Below, in pieces: positions 18,609 to 29,595 of a DNA stretch of 64,000 bases (position 1 is the stretch's first letter; every line of letters starts with the position of its first letter). Below the pieces are notes generated by a model that was not told the origin of the DNA, ran no database searches, and saw nothing but the letters and a program-made list of their open reading frames with translations. Origin of the DNA: Streptococcus sanguinis (lineage in GTDB: Bacteria > Bacillota > Bacilli > Lactobacillales > Streptococcaceae); contig NZ_JAHZPA010000002.1 of NCBI RefSeq assembly GCF_019929225.1, forward strand, positions 186,001-250,000, in the 5' to 3' direction. The translations under genes and the position numbers were made by a program.

Positions 18609-19967
18609 ATGGCTAGAGACGGCTTTTTTACTGGATTAGATATAGGAACTAGCTCAATTAAAGTGTTGGTGGCAGAGCACATCAACGATGAAATGAATGT
18701 TATTGGGGTCAGCAATGCAAAAAGCGCTGGCGTTAAAGATGGAATTATTGTTGATATTGAGGCTGCTGCTGCTGCTATTAAGACAGCTATTTCTCAAGCA
18801 GAAGAAAAGGCAGGCATTTCAATTGGTTTAGTTAATGTCGGACTTCCGGCTAATCTCTTACAGATTGAGCCAACTCAGGGTATGATTCCTGTGACTAGTG
18901 ATTCTAAGGAAATCACAGATACAGATGTAGAGAATGTTGTTAGATCTGCTCTGACTAAGAGTATGACTCCTGACCGCGAAGTGATTACTTTCATCCCAGA
19001 AGAGTTTGTAGTGGATGGTTTCCAAGGGATTCGTGACCCACGCGGTATGATGGGGATTCGCTTAGAAATGCGTGGACTTCTCTACACTGGACCACGGACT
19101 ATTCTCCACAACCTCCGCAAGACAGTGGAGCGCGCGGGAGTTCAGCTTGAGAACGTAATTATCTCCCCATTGGCAATGACTAAGTCAATCTTGAACGAAG
19201 GGGAACGTGAGTTTGGTGCAACTGTTATTGATATGGGTGGCGGTCAAACTACAGTGGCTTCTGTTAAAGGTCAAGAGCTTCAATATACGAATATATACCA
19301 AGAAGGCGGCGACTACGTAACCAAGGATATCTCCAAGGTTTTGAAGACTTCACAAAAGTTGGCTGAAAGTCTCAAGTTTAACTATGGATCTGCTTATGTT
19401 CCTGAAGCTGGTACAGAGTCCTTCCAAGTAGAAGTGATTGGAGAGATTGAGCCGGTTGAAGTAACTGAAAAGTATCTGGCTGAGATTATTTCTGCTCGTA
19501 TCCAACACATCTTTGAGCAAATCAAACGCGATTTAGATAGAAGGCATCTCCTCGAGTTGCCAGGCGGCATTGTGATTATTGGTGGAGCAGCTATTCTTCC
19601 AGGAGTGGTTGAGCTGGCTCAGGAAGTGTTTGGCGTGAATGTCAAGCTTTATGTGCCAAATCAAATCGGCATTCGCAATCCAGCCTTTGCACATGTTATC
19701 AGCCTGTCAGAGTATGCTGGAAACTTAACAGATGTGGATATGCTGGCTCAGGTTGCTGTTCATGGTGATGAGCAACTGCGCCATCGACCTGTATCCTTTG
19801 AGCGTCCTGCTCAGTCAGTACCACGCTTTGAACCTCAACCAGCTGATGAGATTCCTGAGGAACCGGTTCAAGAAGTTCCAGTTGCCAGTGCTGATGTGCC
19901 AAACCAAGAACCAAAAACTGGTATTACAGATCGGATGCGCAACCTAATTGGCAAAATGTTTGATTAA
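18609..19967 (+). CDS. ftsA: Cell division protein FtsA
   Basis: Actin-like ATPase that tethers FtsZ to the membrane. It has 452 residues. The phosphate-1 segment GLDIGTSSIKVLV, the phosphate-2 segment VIDMGGGQTTVASV and GGIVIIGGAAILPG (adenosine site) are present. The SHS2/1C region follows GIIVDIEAAAAAI. A proline- and glutamate-rich linker (about 395-440) leads to the amphipathic membrane helix MRNLIGKMFD at the extreme C-terminus. ftsZ starts 16 bases downstream. Confidence 0.97.
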   Translation: MARDGFFTGLDIGTSSIKVLVAEHINDEMNVIGVSNAKSAGVKDGIIVDIEAAAAAIKTAISQAEEKAGISIGLVNVGLPANLLQIEPTQGMIPVTSDSKEITDTDVENVVRSALTKSMTPDREVITFIPEEFVVDGFQGIRDPRGMMGIRLEMRGLLYTGPRTILHNLRKTVERAGVQLENVIISPLAMTKSILNEGEREFGATVIDMGGGQTTVASVKGQELQYTNIYQEGGDYVTKDISKVLKTSQKLAESLKFNYGSAYVPEAGTESFQVEVIGEIEPVEVTEKYLAEIISARIQHIFEQIKRDLDRRHLLELPGGIVIIGGAAILPGVVELAQEVFGVNVKLYVPNQIGIRNPAFAHVISLSEYAGNLTDVDMLAQVAVHGDEQLRHRPVSFERPAQSVPRFEPQPADEIPEEPVQEVPVASADVPNQEPKTGITDRMRNLIGKMFD

Positions 19968-19980
19968 GGAGAATACATAG

Positions 19981-21261
<1,281 letters not shown>

Positions 21262-21269
21262 TCTAAATC

Positions 21270-21941
21270 ATGAATTTGCAGAATAATAAAGAGTTGGTCT
21301 TTCAATCCGTCGCTCAAGCGGCGGAGCAAGCCCAGCGTTTGAAAGATTCAGTAAATATCATTGCAGTTACCAAATATGTTGACTGCAAAACAACTCAGGA
21401 GCTTGTTCGTACAGGTATTCAGCATATCGGAGAAAATCGGGTAGATAAATTTCTAGATAAATACCATGCTCTGAAAGATGAGAATCTGACCTGGCACCTG
21501 ATCGGTAGTTTGCAGAGGAGAAAAGTCAAGGATGTGATTAACTATGTTGATTACTTTCACGCTTTAGATTCTGTAAAATTGGCCAAGGAGATTGACAAAC
21601 GGGCTGAACATGTGATTAAATGTTTCCTGCAGGTGAATATTTCTAAAGAAGAGAGCAAGCATGGCTTTTTAGTTGAAGAACTTGAAGTTGTCCTGCCTGA
21701 ACTTGAAAAATTAGAAAATGTTCAAATTGTGGGATTGATGACTATGGCTCCGTTTGAAGCTAGTCATGAGGAGCTGAACCAAATTTTTGAAAAGGCTCAT
21801 CAACTACAAAAAGAATTAAAAAAGAAACAGTTAAATAATATGCCCTTTTCTGAATTAAGCATGGGAATGAGCCGTGATTATCCAGAAGCAATTGCCCATG
21901 GCTCGACCTATGTCAGAATTGGTACAGCATTTTTTAAATAG
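21270..21941 (+). CDS. ylmE: YggS/YlmE family PLP-binding protein
   Basis: PLP homeostasis protein (PLPBP/YggS) with a single TIM-barrel domain and no known enzymatic activity; it buffers PLP and amino-acid metabolism. It has 223 residues. The PLP lysine lies in IIAVTKYVD. IGENRVDKF, WHLIGSLQRRKVK, VNISKEESKHGF and the phosphate-binding ELSMGMSRDYPEAI follow. The final VRIGTAFFK is characteristic. It begins nine bases after ftsZ. Confidence 0.93.
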   Translation: MNLQNNKELVFQSVAQAAEQAQRLKDSVNIIAVTKYVDCKTTQELVRTGIQHIGENRVDKFLDKYHALKDENLTWHLIGSLQRRKVKDVINYVDYFHALDSVKLAKEIDKRAEHVIKCFLQVNISKEESKHGFLVEELEVVLPELEKLENVQIVGLMTMAPFEASHEELNQIFEKAHQLQKELKKKQLNNMPFSELSMGMSRDYPEAIAHGSTYVRIGTAFFK

Positions 21942-21950
21942 GAAAGAAAT

Positions 21951-22538
21951 ATGTCATTAAAAGATAGATTTGATAAATTTATAGATTATTTTACAGAAGA
22001 TGGAGATGAGACTGAGGTTCAGGAGCAGACTGTCAGCAGACCTGCAGCGCCTGTTAAGCAGAAGCCTGAATTGGTTCAGTCTAAGCCAGTCAGAGAGAGC
22101 AAGCCAGCTCCTCGTCCGGTTGCTGCGGCCAAGCCACAGCCTAAACCACAGCCACAACAGAAATCTTCGACAGAGAATATTACCAGACTGCATGCACGTC
22201 AGCAGGAATTGGCTCAGCACCGTGCAAATGCGGATGAGAAGATTACGATTGATGTTCGTTATCCGAGGAGATATGAGGAAGCGACTGAAATTGTTGACCT
22301 GCTTTTGGCCAATGAAAGCATCCTGATTGACTTCCAGTATATGACTGAGGTACAGGCTCGTCGCTGTTTAGACTACCTAGACGGTGCGCGTTATGTCTTG
22401 GCTGGAAATTTGAAAAAAGTTGCAAGCACTATGTATTTGCTGACTCCGATTAATGTAGTGGTAAATGTGGAAGACATCCGCCTGCCAAACGATGTTGAAA
22501 TCAGCGAATTCGACTTTGATATGAAGCGCAGTAGATAA
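21951..22538 (+). CDS. sepF: Cell division protein SepF
   Basis: FtsZ-binding membrane anchor that bundles FtsZ filaments. It has 195 residues. The N-terminal amphipathic helix is [15 protein letters not shown] long proline-, lysine- and glutamine-rich linker (about 25-75) follows. The conserved SepF core (about 95-180) has [18 protein letters not shown] and [19 protein letters not shown]. It lies between ylmE and ylmG. Confidence 0.95.
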   Translation: MSLKDRFDKFIDYFTEDGDETEVQEQTVSRPAAPVKQKPELVQSKPVRESKPAPRPVAAAKPQPKPQPQQKSSTENITRLHARQQELAQHRANADEKITIDVRYPRRYEEATEIVDLLLANESILIDFQYMTEVQARRCLDYLDGARYVLAGNLKKVASTMYLLTPINVVVNVEDIRLPNDVEISEFDFDMKRSR

Positions 22539-22543
22539 GAGAT

Positions 22544-22819
22544 ATGTTATATTTTGTAATTCGTGCCATCTCTAATCTTTTCGATCTTTATAGCATTGCC
22601 TTGATTGTCTATGCACTTCTGTCTTGGTTTCCAGGAGCCTATCAAACCAAATTCGGAGAGTTTTTAACACGAATTGTAGAACCGTATTTAAAACTTTTCC
22701 GCCGTCTTCCCTTGCAGTTTGCAGGGCTGGACTTTACCGTTTGGGTTGCAATTCTGGCTTTAAACCTTTTAAATCGTGTGGTCTTTTATTTAATAAGCGT
22801 CTTACTAATGTTATTATGA
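22544..22819 (+). CDS. ylmG: YggT/YlmG family membrane protein
   Basis: A 91-residue membrane protein with two YggT-type helices (about 5-25 and 65-88) around a short loop, EPYLKLFRRLPLQFAGLDF, a family hallmark. Homologues influence division and membrane-protein organisation, but no mechanism is settled. It is six bases after sepF, and its stop overlaps the ylmH start. Confidence 0.9.
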   Translation: MLYFVIRAISNLFDLYSIALIVYALLSWFPGAYQTKFGEFLTRIVEPYLKLFRRLPLQFAGLDFTVWVAILALNLLNRVVFYLISVLLMLL

Positions 22820-23601
22820 TGAAAGATTTATATCAACATTTTTCGCATGAGGATCGAGAGTTTATTGATAGGAGTCTGGAGCTGCTTCAGCGGGTTCAAG
22901 ATACCTATGCGTTTGAAACAACGTCTTTTCTGAATCCCCATCAGGTCTCAATCCTGAAGAATATTGGCAAGCAATATGATGTGCAAGTCTTTGCTAGTAC
23001 GGATTTTTTTCCAAGTGAACTGGCAAGAGTTCTTGTGGCGCCTTCTTATTACCAACTGAATATGGATGATTTTGAATTGAGCTTGCTGGAAATTTCCTAT
23101 GCAAGCAAATTTTATAAAATCAGTCATTCGCAGATTATGGGAACCTTGCTTAATCAATTAGGGATTGAAAGACGGACCTTTGGCGATATTCTTGTGGTTG
23201 GAGACCGCGCTCAGCTCTTTGTAGATAAGAGACTGTCCCAGTATTTTATAGATCATGTCTCTAAAATTGCAAAGATGCCTGTCAAACTAAGGGAAGTTTC
23301 CTTTGCAGAGCAGCTGAAAGAGCAGAAGCAGGCTGTCACCAGAGAAATTTTAGCGTCTAGTCTTCGCTTGGACAAGTTGGTAGCCAGCACCTTTAAGTTA
23401 TCAAGAAGCCAGGCTGCTCAGCTGATTTCTGGCAAGCATGTGAAAATGAACTATGCTGTTAATGACAATCCCAGCCAGCAGGTCGGGCTTGAAGACTTGA
23501 TTAGCGTTAGACGATTTGGAAGATTTAAGGTTTTAAGAGAAAATGGCCTTTCCAAGAATGGAAAACATAAGTTAACCGTTGAATTATTAGCTAGTAAATG
23601 A
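22816..23601 (+). CDS. ylmH: YlmH family S4-domain RNA-binding protein
   Basis: RNA-binding protein with a C-terminal S4 domain (SSLRLDKLVASTFKLSRSQ, about residues 180-240); homologues bind stalled 50S subunits in a ribosome-rescue pathway. The frame is open from 22624, but the product begins at ATG 22816 (MMKDLYQHF, 261 residues) or the adjacent ATG 22819. The former overlaps the ylmG stop, suggesting coupling. Translation from 22624 would be an out-of-frame copy of ylmG. Confidence 0.9.
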   Translation: MMKDLYQHFSHEDREFIDRSLELLQRVQDTYAFETTSFLNPHQVSILKNIGKQYDVQVFASTDFFPSELARVLVAPSYYQLNMDDFELSLLEISYASKFYKISHSQIMGTLLNQLGIERRTFGDILVVGDRAQLFVDKRLSQYFIDHVSKIAKMPVKLREVSFAEQLKEQKQAVTREILASSLRLDKLVASTFKLSRSQAAQLISGKHVKMNYAVNDNPSQQVGLEDLISVRRFGRFKVLRENGLSKNGKHKLTVELLASK

Positions 23602-23610
23602 GGAGGAACT

Positions 23611-24405
23611 ATGACACTTACAGCATTAGAAATTAAAGATAAATCCTTTGGAACCAAGTTTAGAGGCTATGATGTTGAAGAGGTAGATGAATTCCTTGAC
23701 ATCGTTGTCCGTGATTACGAGGACTTGGTTCGCGAAAACCATGAAAAAGAAGCAAAAATTCGCAATCTGGAAGAACGTCTGACATATTTTGATGAGATGA
23801 AAGACTCTCTCAGCCAGTCTGTTTTGATTGCTCAAGATACTGCTGAGCGCGTTAAAGTTGCTGCCAACGAGCGGTCTACGAATATTGTCCGTCAGGCAGA
23901 GCAGGATGCGCAGCATTTGTTAGATGGAGCTAAGTATAAGGCTGATGAAATTTTGCGTCAGGCAGCTGACAATGCTAAGAAAGTAGCCATTGAAACTGAA
24001 GAACTGAAAAATAAAACGCGTGTCTTCCATCAACGTTTGAAGTCAACCATTGAGAGCCAACTCAGCATTGTGGATTCGTCTGAATGGGAAGAAATCCTTC
24101 GTCCGACAGCTACTTATCTGCAAACCAGCGATGAAGCCTTCAAGGAAGTTGTATCTGAGGTTCTGGGAGAAGAAGCAGTTGTCCGCGAGGAAGAAGTAGA
24201 TGTTACACGTCAATTTTCTCCAGAAGAAATGGCTGAGTTGCAAGAGCGCATTGAAGCTGCAAACCGAGAATTGGCTGCGACCCAAGCTTTTTCTCCGCTC
24301 AGCGATGAAGATATAGAAGCTCATGCAGCTGAGGAAAACTCAGAAGCTGACCATCACGATGATGATACAAATGGGGAACAAAAAGTTCCAGTAAATATTT
24401 TATAA
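23611..24405 (+). CDS. divIVA: Cell division/polarity protein DivIVA
   Basis: Coiled-coil scaffold at septa and poles. It has 264 residues. The N-terminal membrane-curvature domain has LTALEIKDKSFGTKFRGYD and VDEFLD. Long coiled coils run from about residue 30 to 145. The acidic, histidine-rich tail (about 215-264) is likely disordered and a target for Ser/Thr kinase control, as in other streptococci. A strong GAGGAGG ribosome site precedes it. It closes the division cluster before the ileS T-box. Confidence 0.96.
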   Translation: MTLTALEIKDKSFGTKFRGYDVEEVDEFLDIVVRDYEDLVRENHEKEAKIRNLEERLTYFDEMKDSLSQSVLIAQDTAERVKVAANERSTNIVRQAEQDAQHLLDGAKYKADEILRQAADNAKKVAIETEELKNKTRVFHQRLKSTIESQLSIVDSSEWEEILRPTATYLQTSDEAFKEVVSEVLGEEAVVREEEVDVTRQFSPEEMAELQERIEAANRELAATQAFSPLSDEDIEAHAAEENSEADHHDDDTNGEQKVPVNIL

Positions 24406-24439
24406 TTTTTAAAGAAACTAAGATTGTAAAAACACAGAC

Positions 24440-24656
24440 CAAGCAAAATACTTTCAGCGAGCAGATGATGGTGAGAGATCTGCAGTCCATCTTGCTTGGG
24501 CTATCATTTTACAGAACTTTCGTCTGAAATCAGTAGGATGAGACGGCAGTCCACGTTACGGACAAAGAGGGGCAAGAGGAGCATTATGCTATTGTCTTGC
24601 CTAAACAAAGGTGGTACCGCGAATTTTCGTCCTTTTTGGAGAAGTTTGCGGTTTTT
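24440..24656 (+). promoter_or_regulatory. Isoleucine T-box leader of ileS
   Basis: The T-box sequence AGGTGGTACCGCG occurs at 24609-24621. Its CCGCGAA pairs with TTTGCGG (24645-24651) to build the terminator, which is followed by five Ts (24652-24656). In stem I the codon AUC at 24503-24505 sits in the specifier position, followed by ATTTTACAG. Uncharged tRNA-Ile should prevent termination and raise ileS expression. Confidence 0.9.
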
Positions 24657-24688
24657 AATTTGTAATTTTAAAAATAAAGAGGAATAGA

Positions 24689-27481
24689 ATGAAACTGAAA
24701 GAAACACTTAACCTTGGAAAAACTGCTTTTCCTATGCGGGCCGGTCTTCCAAATAAGGAGCCAATCTGGCAGAAGGAATGGGATGAAGCTAAGCTTTATC
24801 AACGCCGTCAGGAATTGAATGAAGGCAAGCCACATTTTGTCCTACATGATGGCCCGCCATACGCTAACGGGAATATTCACGTTGGCCATGCTATGAATAA
24901 GATTTCCAAAGATATCATTGTTCGCTCAAAGTCTATGGCTGGCTACTATGCGCCTTACATTCCAGGATGGGATACGCATGGTCTTCCGATTGAGCAGGTA
25001 TTGGCAAAACAAGGCGTTAAGCGCAAAGAGTTGGACTTGGTAGAATACCTCAACATGTGTCGGGACTATGCGCTTAGCCAAGTCGAAAAGCAAAAAGAGG
25101 ACTTCAAGCGTTTGGGTGTTTCTGGTGACTGGGATAATCCTTATGTTACTTTGACTTCTGATTATGAAGCGGCTCAGATTCGTGTCTTTGGCGAAATGGC
25201 TAAGAAAGGCTACATCTACCGTGGCGCTAAGCCAGTTTACTGGTCTTGGTCTTCTGAGTCAGCTCTTGCTGAAGCAGAAATTGAATACCATGATTTGGTT
25301 TCCACCTCTCTCTACTATGCTAACCGCGTCAAAGATGGTAAAGGAGTATTGGACACAGATACTTACATCGTCGTATGGACAACAACTCCGTTTACTATTA
25401 CAGCTTCTCGTGGTTTGACTGTTGGAGCAGATATTGATTACGTAGTCGTTCAACCAGCTGGTGAATCTCGTAAGTTTATTGTAGCGTCTGAATTATTGAA
25501 CAGCTTGTCTGAGAAATTTGGCTGGGCCGATGTTCAAGTTTTAGCTACCTACCGTGGTCAAGAATTGAACCAGATCGTGACGACCCACCCATGGGATACT
25601 GCTGTAGATGAGTTGGTCATTTTGGGTGACCATGTTACGACAGACTCTGGTACTGGTATTGTCCATACTGCGCCTGGTTTTGGTGAGGATGACTACCATG
25701 TCGGTGTAGCCAATGGACTGGAAGTTGCTGTGACAGTCAATGAGCGCGGTATCATGATGGAAAATGCTGGTCCTGACTTTGAAGGCCAGTTCTATGATAA
25801 GGTTGTGCCGACGGTTATTGAAAAGCTTGGTGACTTGCTCCTTGCTCAAGAAGAAATTTCTCACTCATACCCATTTGACTGGCGTACTAAGAAGCCAATC
25901 ATCTGGCGGGCAGTACCACAGTGGTTTGCATCTGTTTCTAAATTCCGTCAAGAAATTTTAGATGAAATTGACAAGGTTAAATTCCATTCTGAATGGGGGA
26001 AAGTACGCCTCTACAATATGATTCGTGACCGTGGCGACTGGGTTATCTCTCGTCAGCGGGCTTGGGGAGTTCCACTTCCAATCTTCTATGCCGAAGACGG
26101 AACACCAATCATGACAGCAGAAACCATCGAACACGTGGCTCAGCTCTTTGAGGAGCACGGCTCTATCGTCTGGTGGAAGCGTGAAGCAAAAGACCTCTTA
26201 CCAGAAGGATTTACTCATCCAGGTTCTCCAAATGGTGAATTTACCAAGGAAACGGACATCATGGACGTTTGGTTTGACTCAGGTTCATCATGGAATGGTG
26301 TAGTGGTCAACCGTCCTGAGTTAACTTACCCGGCTGATCTTTATCTAGAAGGTTCAGACCAATACCGTGGTTGGTTCAATTCATCCCTTATCACATCAGT
26401 TGCTAACCATGGCGTGGCTCCTTACAAACAAATCTTGTCACAAGGATTTGCTCTAGATGGCAAGGGTGAAAAGATGTCTAAATCCCTTGGAAATACCATT
26501 GCTCCAAGTGACGTGGAAAAACAATTTGGTGCGGAAATCTTGCGTCTCTGGGTAACCAGTGTCGACTCCAGCAATGACGTACGCATTTCTATGGATATCT
26601 TGGGTCAAGTTTCTGAAACCTACCGTAAGATTCGGAATACCTTGCGTTTCTTGATTGCCAATACCTCTGACTTTAATCCAGCTGAGGATGCCGTAGCTTA
26701 CGAAGAACTTCGCTCCGTTGATAAATACATGACTATCCGCTTCAATCAATTAGTAGAGACTATTCGTAAGGCTTATGCGGACTTTGAGTTTCTAACTATT
26801 TATAAAGCGATTGTCAACTTTTTGACCGTTGACTTGTCCGCTTTCTATCTGGACTTTGCCAAAGATGTCGTCTATATCGAAGCAGCTAAATCATTGGAAC
26901 GTCGTCAGATGCAGACTGTTTTCTATGACATTTTAGTCAAGATTACCAAGCTGTTGACACCGATTCTGCCACACACAGCAGAAGAAATTTGGTCTTACCT
27001 GGAGCATGAAAGTGAAGAATTTGTTCAGCTATCTGAATTGCCTGAAGCTCAGACTTTCCCAAGTCAAGAAGAAATTTTGGACACTTGGTCTGCCTTTATG
27101 GATTTCCGCAGTCAGGCTCAGAAAGCCTTGGAAGAAGCCCGCAATGAGAAGGTTATCGGGAAATCATTGGAAGCACACCTGACTGTCTATCCGAATGAAG
27201 TCATCAAGACCTTGCTGAAGGCAGTCAATAGCGATGTGGCTCAGCTTCTTATCGTTTCACAATTAACGATTGCTGAAGGATCTGCTCCAGAAGGCGCTCT
27301 AGTTTTTGAAGATGTAGCTTTTGTCGTAGAGCATGCGCAGGGGCAAGTCTGTGATCGCTGCCGCCGCATTGACACAACAGTTAAAGAGCGCAGTTATCAA
27401 GCTCTTGTCTGTGACCACTGTGCAGAAATTTTAGAAGAAAATTTTGCTCAAGCTGTCTCAGAAGGCTTTGAGAGCAAGTAA
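24689..27481 (+). CDS. ileS: Isoleucyl-tRNA synthetase
   Basis: Class I synthetase of 930 residues that charges tRNA-Ile. The HIGH-type motif is HVGHAMN in [12 protein letters not shown]. The editing domain contains WTTTPFT and [27 protein letters not shown] is the KMSKS loop. The C-terminal zinc-binding CDRC...CDHC pair is intact. Overall it resembles the usual bacterial type. It is transcribed from the T-box leader and has its own terminator. Confidence 0.98.
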   Translation: MKLKETLNLGKTAFPMRAGLPNKEPIWQKEWDEAKLYQRRQELNEGKPHFVLHDGPPYANGNIHVGHAMNKISKDIIVRSKSMAGYYAPYIPGWDTHGLPIEQVLAKQGVKRKELDLVEYLNMCRDYALSQVEKQKEDFKRLGVSGDWDNPYVTLTSDYEAAQIRVFGEMAKKGYIYRGAKPVYWSWSSESALAEAEIEYHDLVSTSLYYANRVKDGKGVLDTDTYIVVWTTTPFTITASRGLTVGADIDYVVVQPAGESRKFIVASELLNSLSEKFGWADVQVLATYRGQELNQIVTTHPWDTAVDELVILGDHVTTDSGTGIVHTAPGFGEDDYHVGVANGLEVAVTVNERGIMMENAGPDFEGQFYDKVVPTVIEKLGDLLLAQEEISHSYPFDWRTKKPIIWRAVPQWFASVSKFRQEILDEIDKVKFHSEWGKVRLYNMIRDRGDWVISRQRAWGVPLPIFYAEDGTPIMTAETIEHVAQLFEEHGSIVWWKREAKDLLPEGFTHPGSPNGEFTKETDIMDVWFDSGSSWNGVVVNRPELTYPADLYLEGSDQYRGWFNSSLITSVANHGVAPYKQILSQGFALDGKGEKMSKSLGNTIAPSDVEKQFGAEILRLWVTSVDSSNDVRISMDILGQVSETYRKIRNTLRFLIANTSDFNPAEDAVAYEELRSVDKYMTIRFNQLVETIRKAYADFEFLTIYKAIVNFLTVDLSAFYLDFAKDVVYIEAAKSLERRQMQTVFYDILVKITKLLTPILPHTAEEIWSYLEHESEEFVQLSELPEAQTFPSQEEILDTWSAFMDFRSQAQKALEEARNEKVIGKSLEAHLTVYPNEVIKTLLKAVNSDVAQLLIVSQLTIAEGSAPEGALVFEDVAFVVEHAQGQVCDRCRRIDTTVKERSYQALVCDHCAEILEENFAQAVSEGFESK

Positions 27482-27492
27482 GTTTCCAAAAT

Positions 27493-27530
27493 AAAAAATG
27501 GCTTTGCCCTTTAGTGGTAAGCCATTTTTT
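27493..27530 (+). terminator. Terminator of ileS
   Basis: AAAAAATGGCTT (27493-27504) and AAGCCATTTTTT (27519-27530) form a perfect 12-base stem. Confidence 0.9.
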
Positions 27531-27581
27531 AGATAGATTGATTTGAAAATTTGTTAAATTAAAACTAAGAAAACACAAACA

Positions 27582-27611
27582 GTTGCGTTTGCAACTAATT
27601 TCTGTTATACT
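27582..27611 (+). promoter_or_regulatory. Promoter-like site with MarR-type palindrome facing the marR tail
   Basis: GTTGC-GTTT-GCAAC (27582-27595) is a perfect inverted repeat closely related to GTTGCATTTGCAC in the true marR control region. TATACT (27606-27611) lies 17 bases after TTGCGT (27583-27588). It points rightwards, but the next feature is the 3' end of the marR gene. It may be a remnant of a lost target gene. Confidence 0.4.
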
Positions 27612-27613
27612 AC

Positions 27614-28030
27614 TTATAACTTAGGAGTGCTTATTTTAGCCAAAATGTTTTGGAGCTGAAAGAGCTCAGAGGAAGTCAGTTGTTGCAGAGCCTGACTGGC
27701 GTAGGTATTTTCAAAGCCAATCAGTTGGTCGTAGAGTTTGAGAGCTTGACTGCTAGGATAGAGCTCTTTGAACTTCTTATTTTGGGCTTTGGTCTTTTTA
27801 ATAATCAAGCCTCTATCTTCTAGCTTTCCTAGAGATCGGCTGAGGGTAGTCTTGTCAATCTGCACCATCTCTGCTAGTTGTGATTGGCTGAGACCTTCAT
27901 TTTCGACGATGCGAATGAGCAGTAGAAACAAATTATTGTCTAGGCCGTAGTTACTGGCTTTCTGATTCATTTTCATCATGGCTTGTCTGGAAATAAAGCC
28001 CATTTGACGGAAAAGTTGACGGTAATCCAT
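27614..28030 (-). CDS. MarR family transcriptional regulator
   Basis: Winged-helix dimeric regulator of 138 residues, starting MDYRQLFRQM after AGGAGTTCCT; the frame is open further upstream, but that segment lies in the operator. The DNA-recognition region is LSQSQLAEMVQIDKTTLSRSLGKLEDRGLI, followed by a wing KKTKAQNKKFKELYPS. MarR proteins sense small phenolic, oxidative or drug signals. It is divergent from the elaA-like gene, with overlapping promoters and a palindrome between, so it probably controls itself and that gene. Confidence 0.88.
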   Translation of the reverse strand: MDYRQLFRQMGFISRQAMMKMNQKASNYGLDNNLFLLLIRIVENEGLSQSQLAEMVQIDKTTLSRSLGKLEDRGLIIKKTKAQNKKFKELYPSSQALKLYDQLIGFENTYASQALQQLTSSELFQLQNILAKISTPKL

Positions 28031-28039
28031 AGGAACTCC

Positions 28040-28068
28040 TTGATAGTTGCATTTGCACTTATTATACA
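28040..28068 (+). promoter_or_regulatory. Divergent promoters and MarR-type operator
   Basis: On the plus strand, TTGATA (28040-28045) and TATACA (28063-28068) are 17 bases apart. On the minus strand, TATAAT (28066-28061) and TTGTTT (28089-28084) are also 17 apart. GTTGCATTTGCAC (28046-28058) lies in the shared region and resembles the 27582 palindrome. Confidence 0.6.
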
Positions 28069-28091
28069 TTAAAAAGATAGAGGAAACAAGT

Positions 28092-28526
28092 ATGTGGTCT
28101 AGGAAAAAATTAACAGAGCTGACCCCGATAGAATTTTATCAAATCTTAAAATTGCGCATTGACACCTTTGTGGTGGAGCAGGAGCGTATTTATCATGAAC
28201 TGGATGAGAAGGACCTAGAAGCCGAGCATGTTTACCATGCTAATAAACGAGGGGAAATTGATGCTTATGCCCGTGTCTTTGAAGAGGGAGAGCATTTAGT
28301 CTTTGGTCGAGTAGTCACAGCTCAGTCAGCACGAGGACAGGGCTTAGGAGGACAGCTTATCAGAGAAATCTTGCAATTATGTGCTGAGAAATGGCCAGGA
28401 AAGGAAATTGAAATAGAGGCTCAGGTTCAGGTGGCTACTCTCTATGAAAAGTATGGCTTCAAATCAGTTGGCCAACCCTTTATTTTTGAATCGACACCTC
28501 ACATTACCATGATCTATAAACAATAA
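28092..28526 (+). CDS. ElaA-like GNAT acetyltransferase
   Basis: Acetyl-CoA-dependent N-acetyltransferase of 144 residues. The N-terminal LTPIEFYQILKLRIDTFVVEQ and LDEKDLEAEHVY pattern is typical of ElaA. The acetyl-CoA pyrophosphate loop is SARGQGLGGQLI. Its substrate is unknown. The start ATG at 28092 follows AGAGGAAACA; an in-frame ATG at 28047 lies within the promoter. It is divergent from the MarR gene. Confidence 0.85.
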   Translation: MWSRKKLTELTPIEFYQILKLRIDTFVVEQERIYHELDEKDLEAEHVYHANKRGEIDAYARVFEEGEHLVFGRVVTAQSARGQGLGGQLIREILQLCAEKWPGKEIEIEAQVQVATLYEKYGFKSVGQPFIFESTPHITMIYKQ

Positions 28527-28553
28527 AAAAACTAAGGCGATGCCTTAGTTTTT
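28526..28553. terminator. Bidirectional terminator between elaA-like gene and DUF1827 gene
   Basis: AAAAACTAAGGC and GCCTTAGTTTTT form a strong hairpin with a GAT loop, serving the convergent genes on both sides. Confidence 0.85.
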
Positions 28554-28854
28554 ACTGTTTCACAGGAATGGAAATTTCGATTAGATTATTAGCGTAAATC
28601 GTGCGGATAGCAGCTCTATCAATAGTATTTGCATCAATTTTTCTCTTCAAGAAAAATTCTCTGATTTTTTCGATTTCCTGTTCGCGTACAGCACGGTGCA
28701 TGTTTGAAATCAAAATTTCATAGTGAAGAGGAGCTTGTGTAAAAACAACATCGCTGTTTCCAGCAGAATAAACTTCGACTAATATCGCATCGGTGCTTTC
28801 CAATTGGCTTTTGACAAGGTCAGCATGACTGTTTGTTGTATTAATAAGCTTCAT
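28552..28854 (-). CDS. DUF1827 family protein
   Basis: A 100-residue cytoplasmic protein starting MKLINTTNSHADLV, preceded by GGAGGAAATCGT. The open frame extends much further upstream but runs antisense to the Nudix gene, so the ATG at 28854 is chosen. The family is restricted to lactic-acid cocci and has no known function. The pattern EVYSAGNSDVVFTQAPLHYE is conserved in it. It lies behind a Nudix hydrolase gene on the same strand, a common streptococcal neighbourhood. Confidence 0.85.
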   Translation of the reverse strand: MKLINTTNSHADLVKSQLESTDAILVEVYSAGNSDVVFTQAPLHYEILISNMHRAVREQEIEKIREFFLKRKIDANTIDRAAIRTIYANNLIEISIPVKQ

Positions 28855-28921
28855 ACGATTTCCTCCTGCTCTATACCTGCTATTATTATAACATGTTTGC
28901 AATGAATTGTGAATGATTTCT

Positions 28922-29371
28922 TTAAGCTTTAAGCGTATTTTTCCAAGCTTGGATACCCCATTTATGGCTGCCGCGTTTGAGTGTTTCGATAGCTTTATCG
29001 ACTGGGAACCAGGCCAACTGATTGAAATCTTCCAACGGTTTTTGGACTTCTTGGAAAGAGGTGACCTCATACAGGTAGGCTGGGTTGTAGAAGTGGGTGT
29101 CGCGGTGGCGAGAGTAAAAATATTCATCAGCTTGTCCAAGATAGCGTCCAAGCTGGGCCGTGAACCCAAGTTCTTCCATCAGCTCGCGTTCAAGGGCAGT
29201 CTGATGGTTTTCCCCCTCTTCAATCTCTCCACCGGGCAGAAACCAAGCCCCGTTAGGCGCCTGAACCAAAATAATCTTTTCTTTCTTTTCGTCTGGGATA
29301 ACGGCATAGACTCCGTAGCGGGTCACATATTCTACATTTGCTTCCTTTTCACCAAAGGTTGGATTTGTCAT
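28922..29371 (-). CDS. Nudix hydrolase (MutT family)
   Basis: Hydrolyses a nucleoside-diphosphate-linked substrate; which one is unknown. It has 149 residues. The Nudix box GGEIEEGENHQTALEREL plus MEELGF fits GX5EX7REUXEEXGU with all catalytic glutamates. An aromatic-rich segment after the box (DEYFYSRHRDTHFYNPAYLYE) may shape the substrate pocket. It is transcribed toward the DUF1827 gene with a 67-base gap. Confidence 0.9.
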   Translation of the reverse strand: MTNPTFGEKEANVEYVTRYGVYAVIPDEKKEKIILVQAPNGAWFLPGGEIEEGENHQTALERELMEELGFTAQLGRYLGQADEYFYSRHRDTHFYNPAYLYEVTSFQEVQKPLEDFNQLAWFPVDKAIETLKRGSHKWGIQAWKNTLKA

Positions 29372-29595
29372 TCTAATATCCTCAATCTCTAGTCAGTTTA
29401 CTATCTATCATAATGGACTAAGGACCAGCTGTCAAGAATTTACTCGGTTTATTGGACAGAAAAAGAATGATAGTCCTTGAAAGAAATCCCCTTCAAATAA
29501 TAAATTCCTTCCTCTGACCGTTTAGAAAACTCTTCTTTATAGGAATGGTAAAACATTTTTAGAAGAAATTGTTATAATAGGAGCGAGGTAGTTTT

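Noticed and set aside
22624..22815. 64-codon N-terminal extension of YlmH
   Set aside because: It is an out-of-frame reading of ylmG; family members start near MKDLYQHF.
24496..24687. 63-codon open frame before ileS
   Set aside because: It lies within the T-box specifier, antiterminator and terminator sequences.
28855..29169. Long N-terminal extension of the DUF1827 protein
   Set aside because: It is another frame on the coding strand of the Nudix gene; the family begins at MKLINTT.
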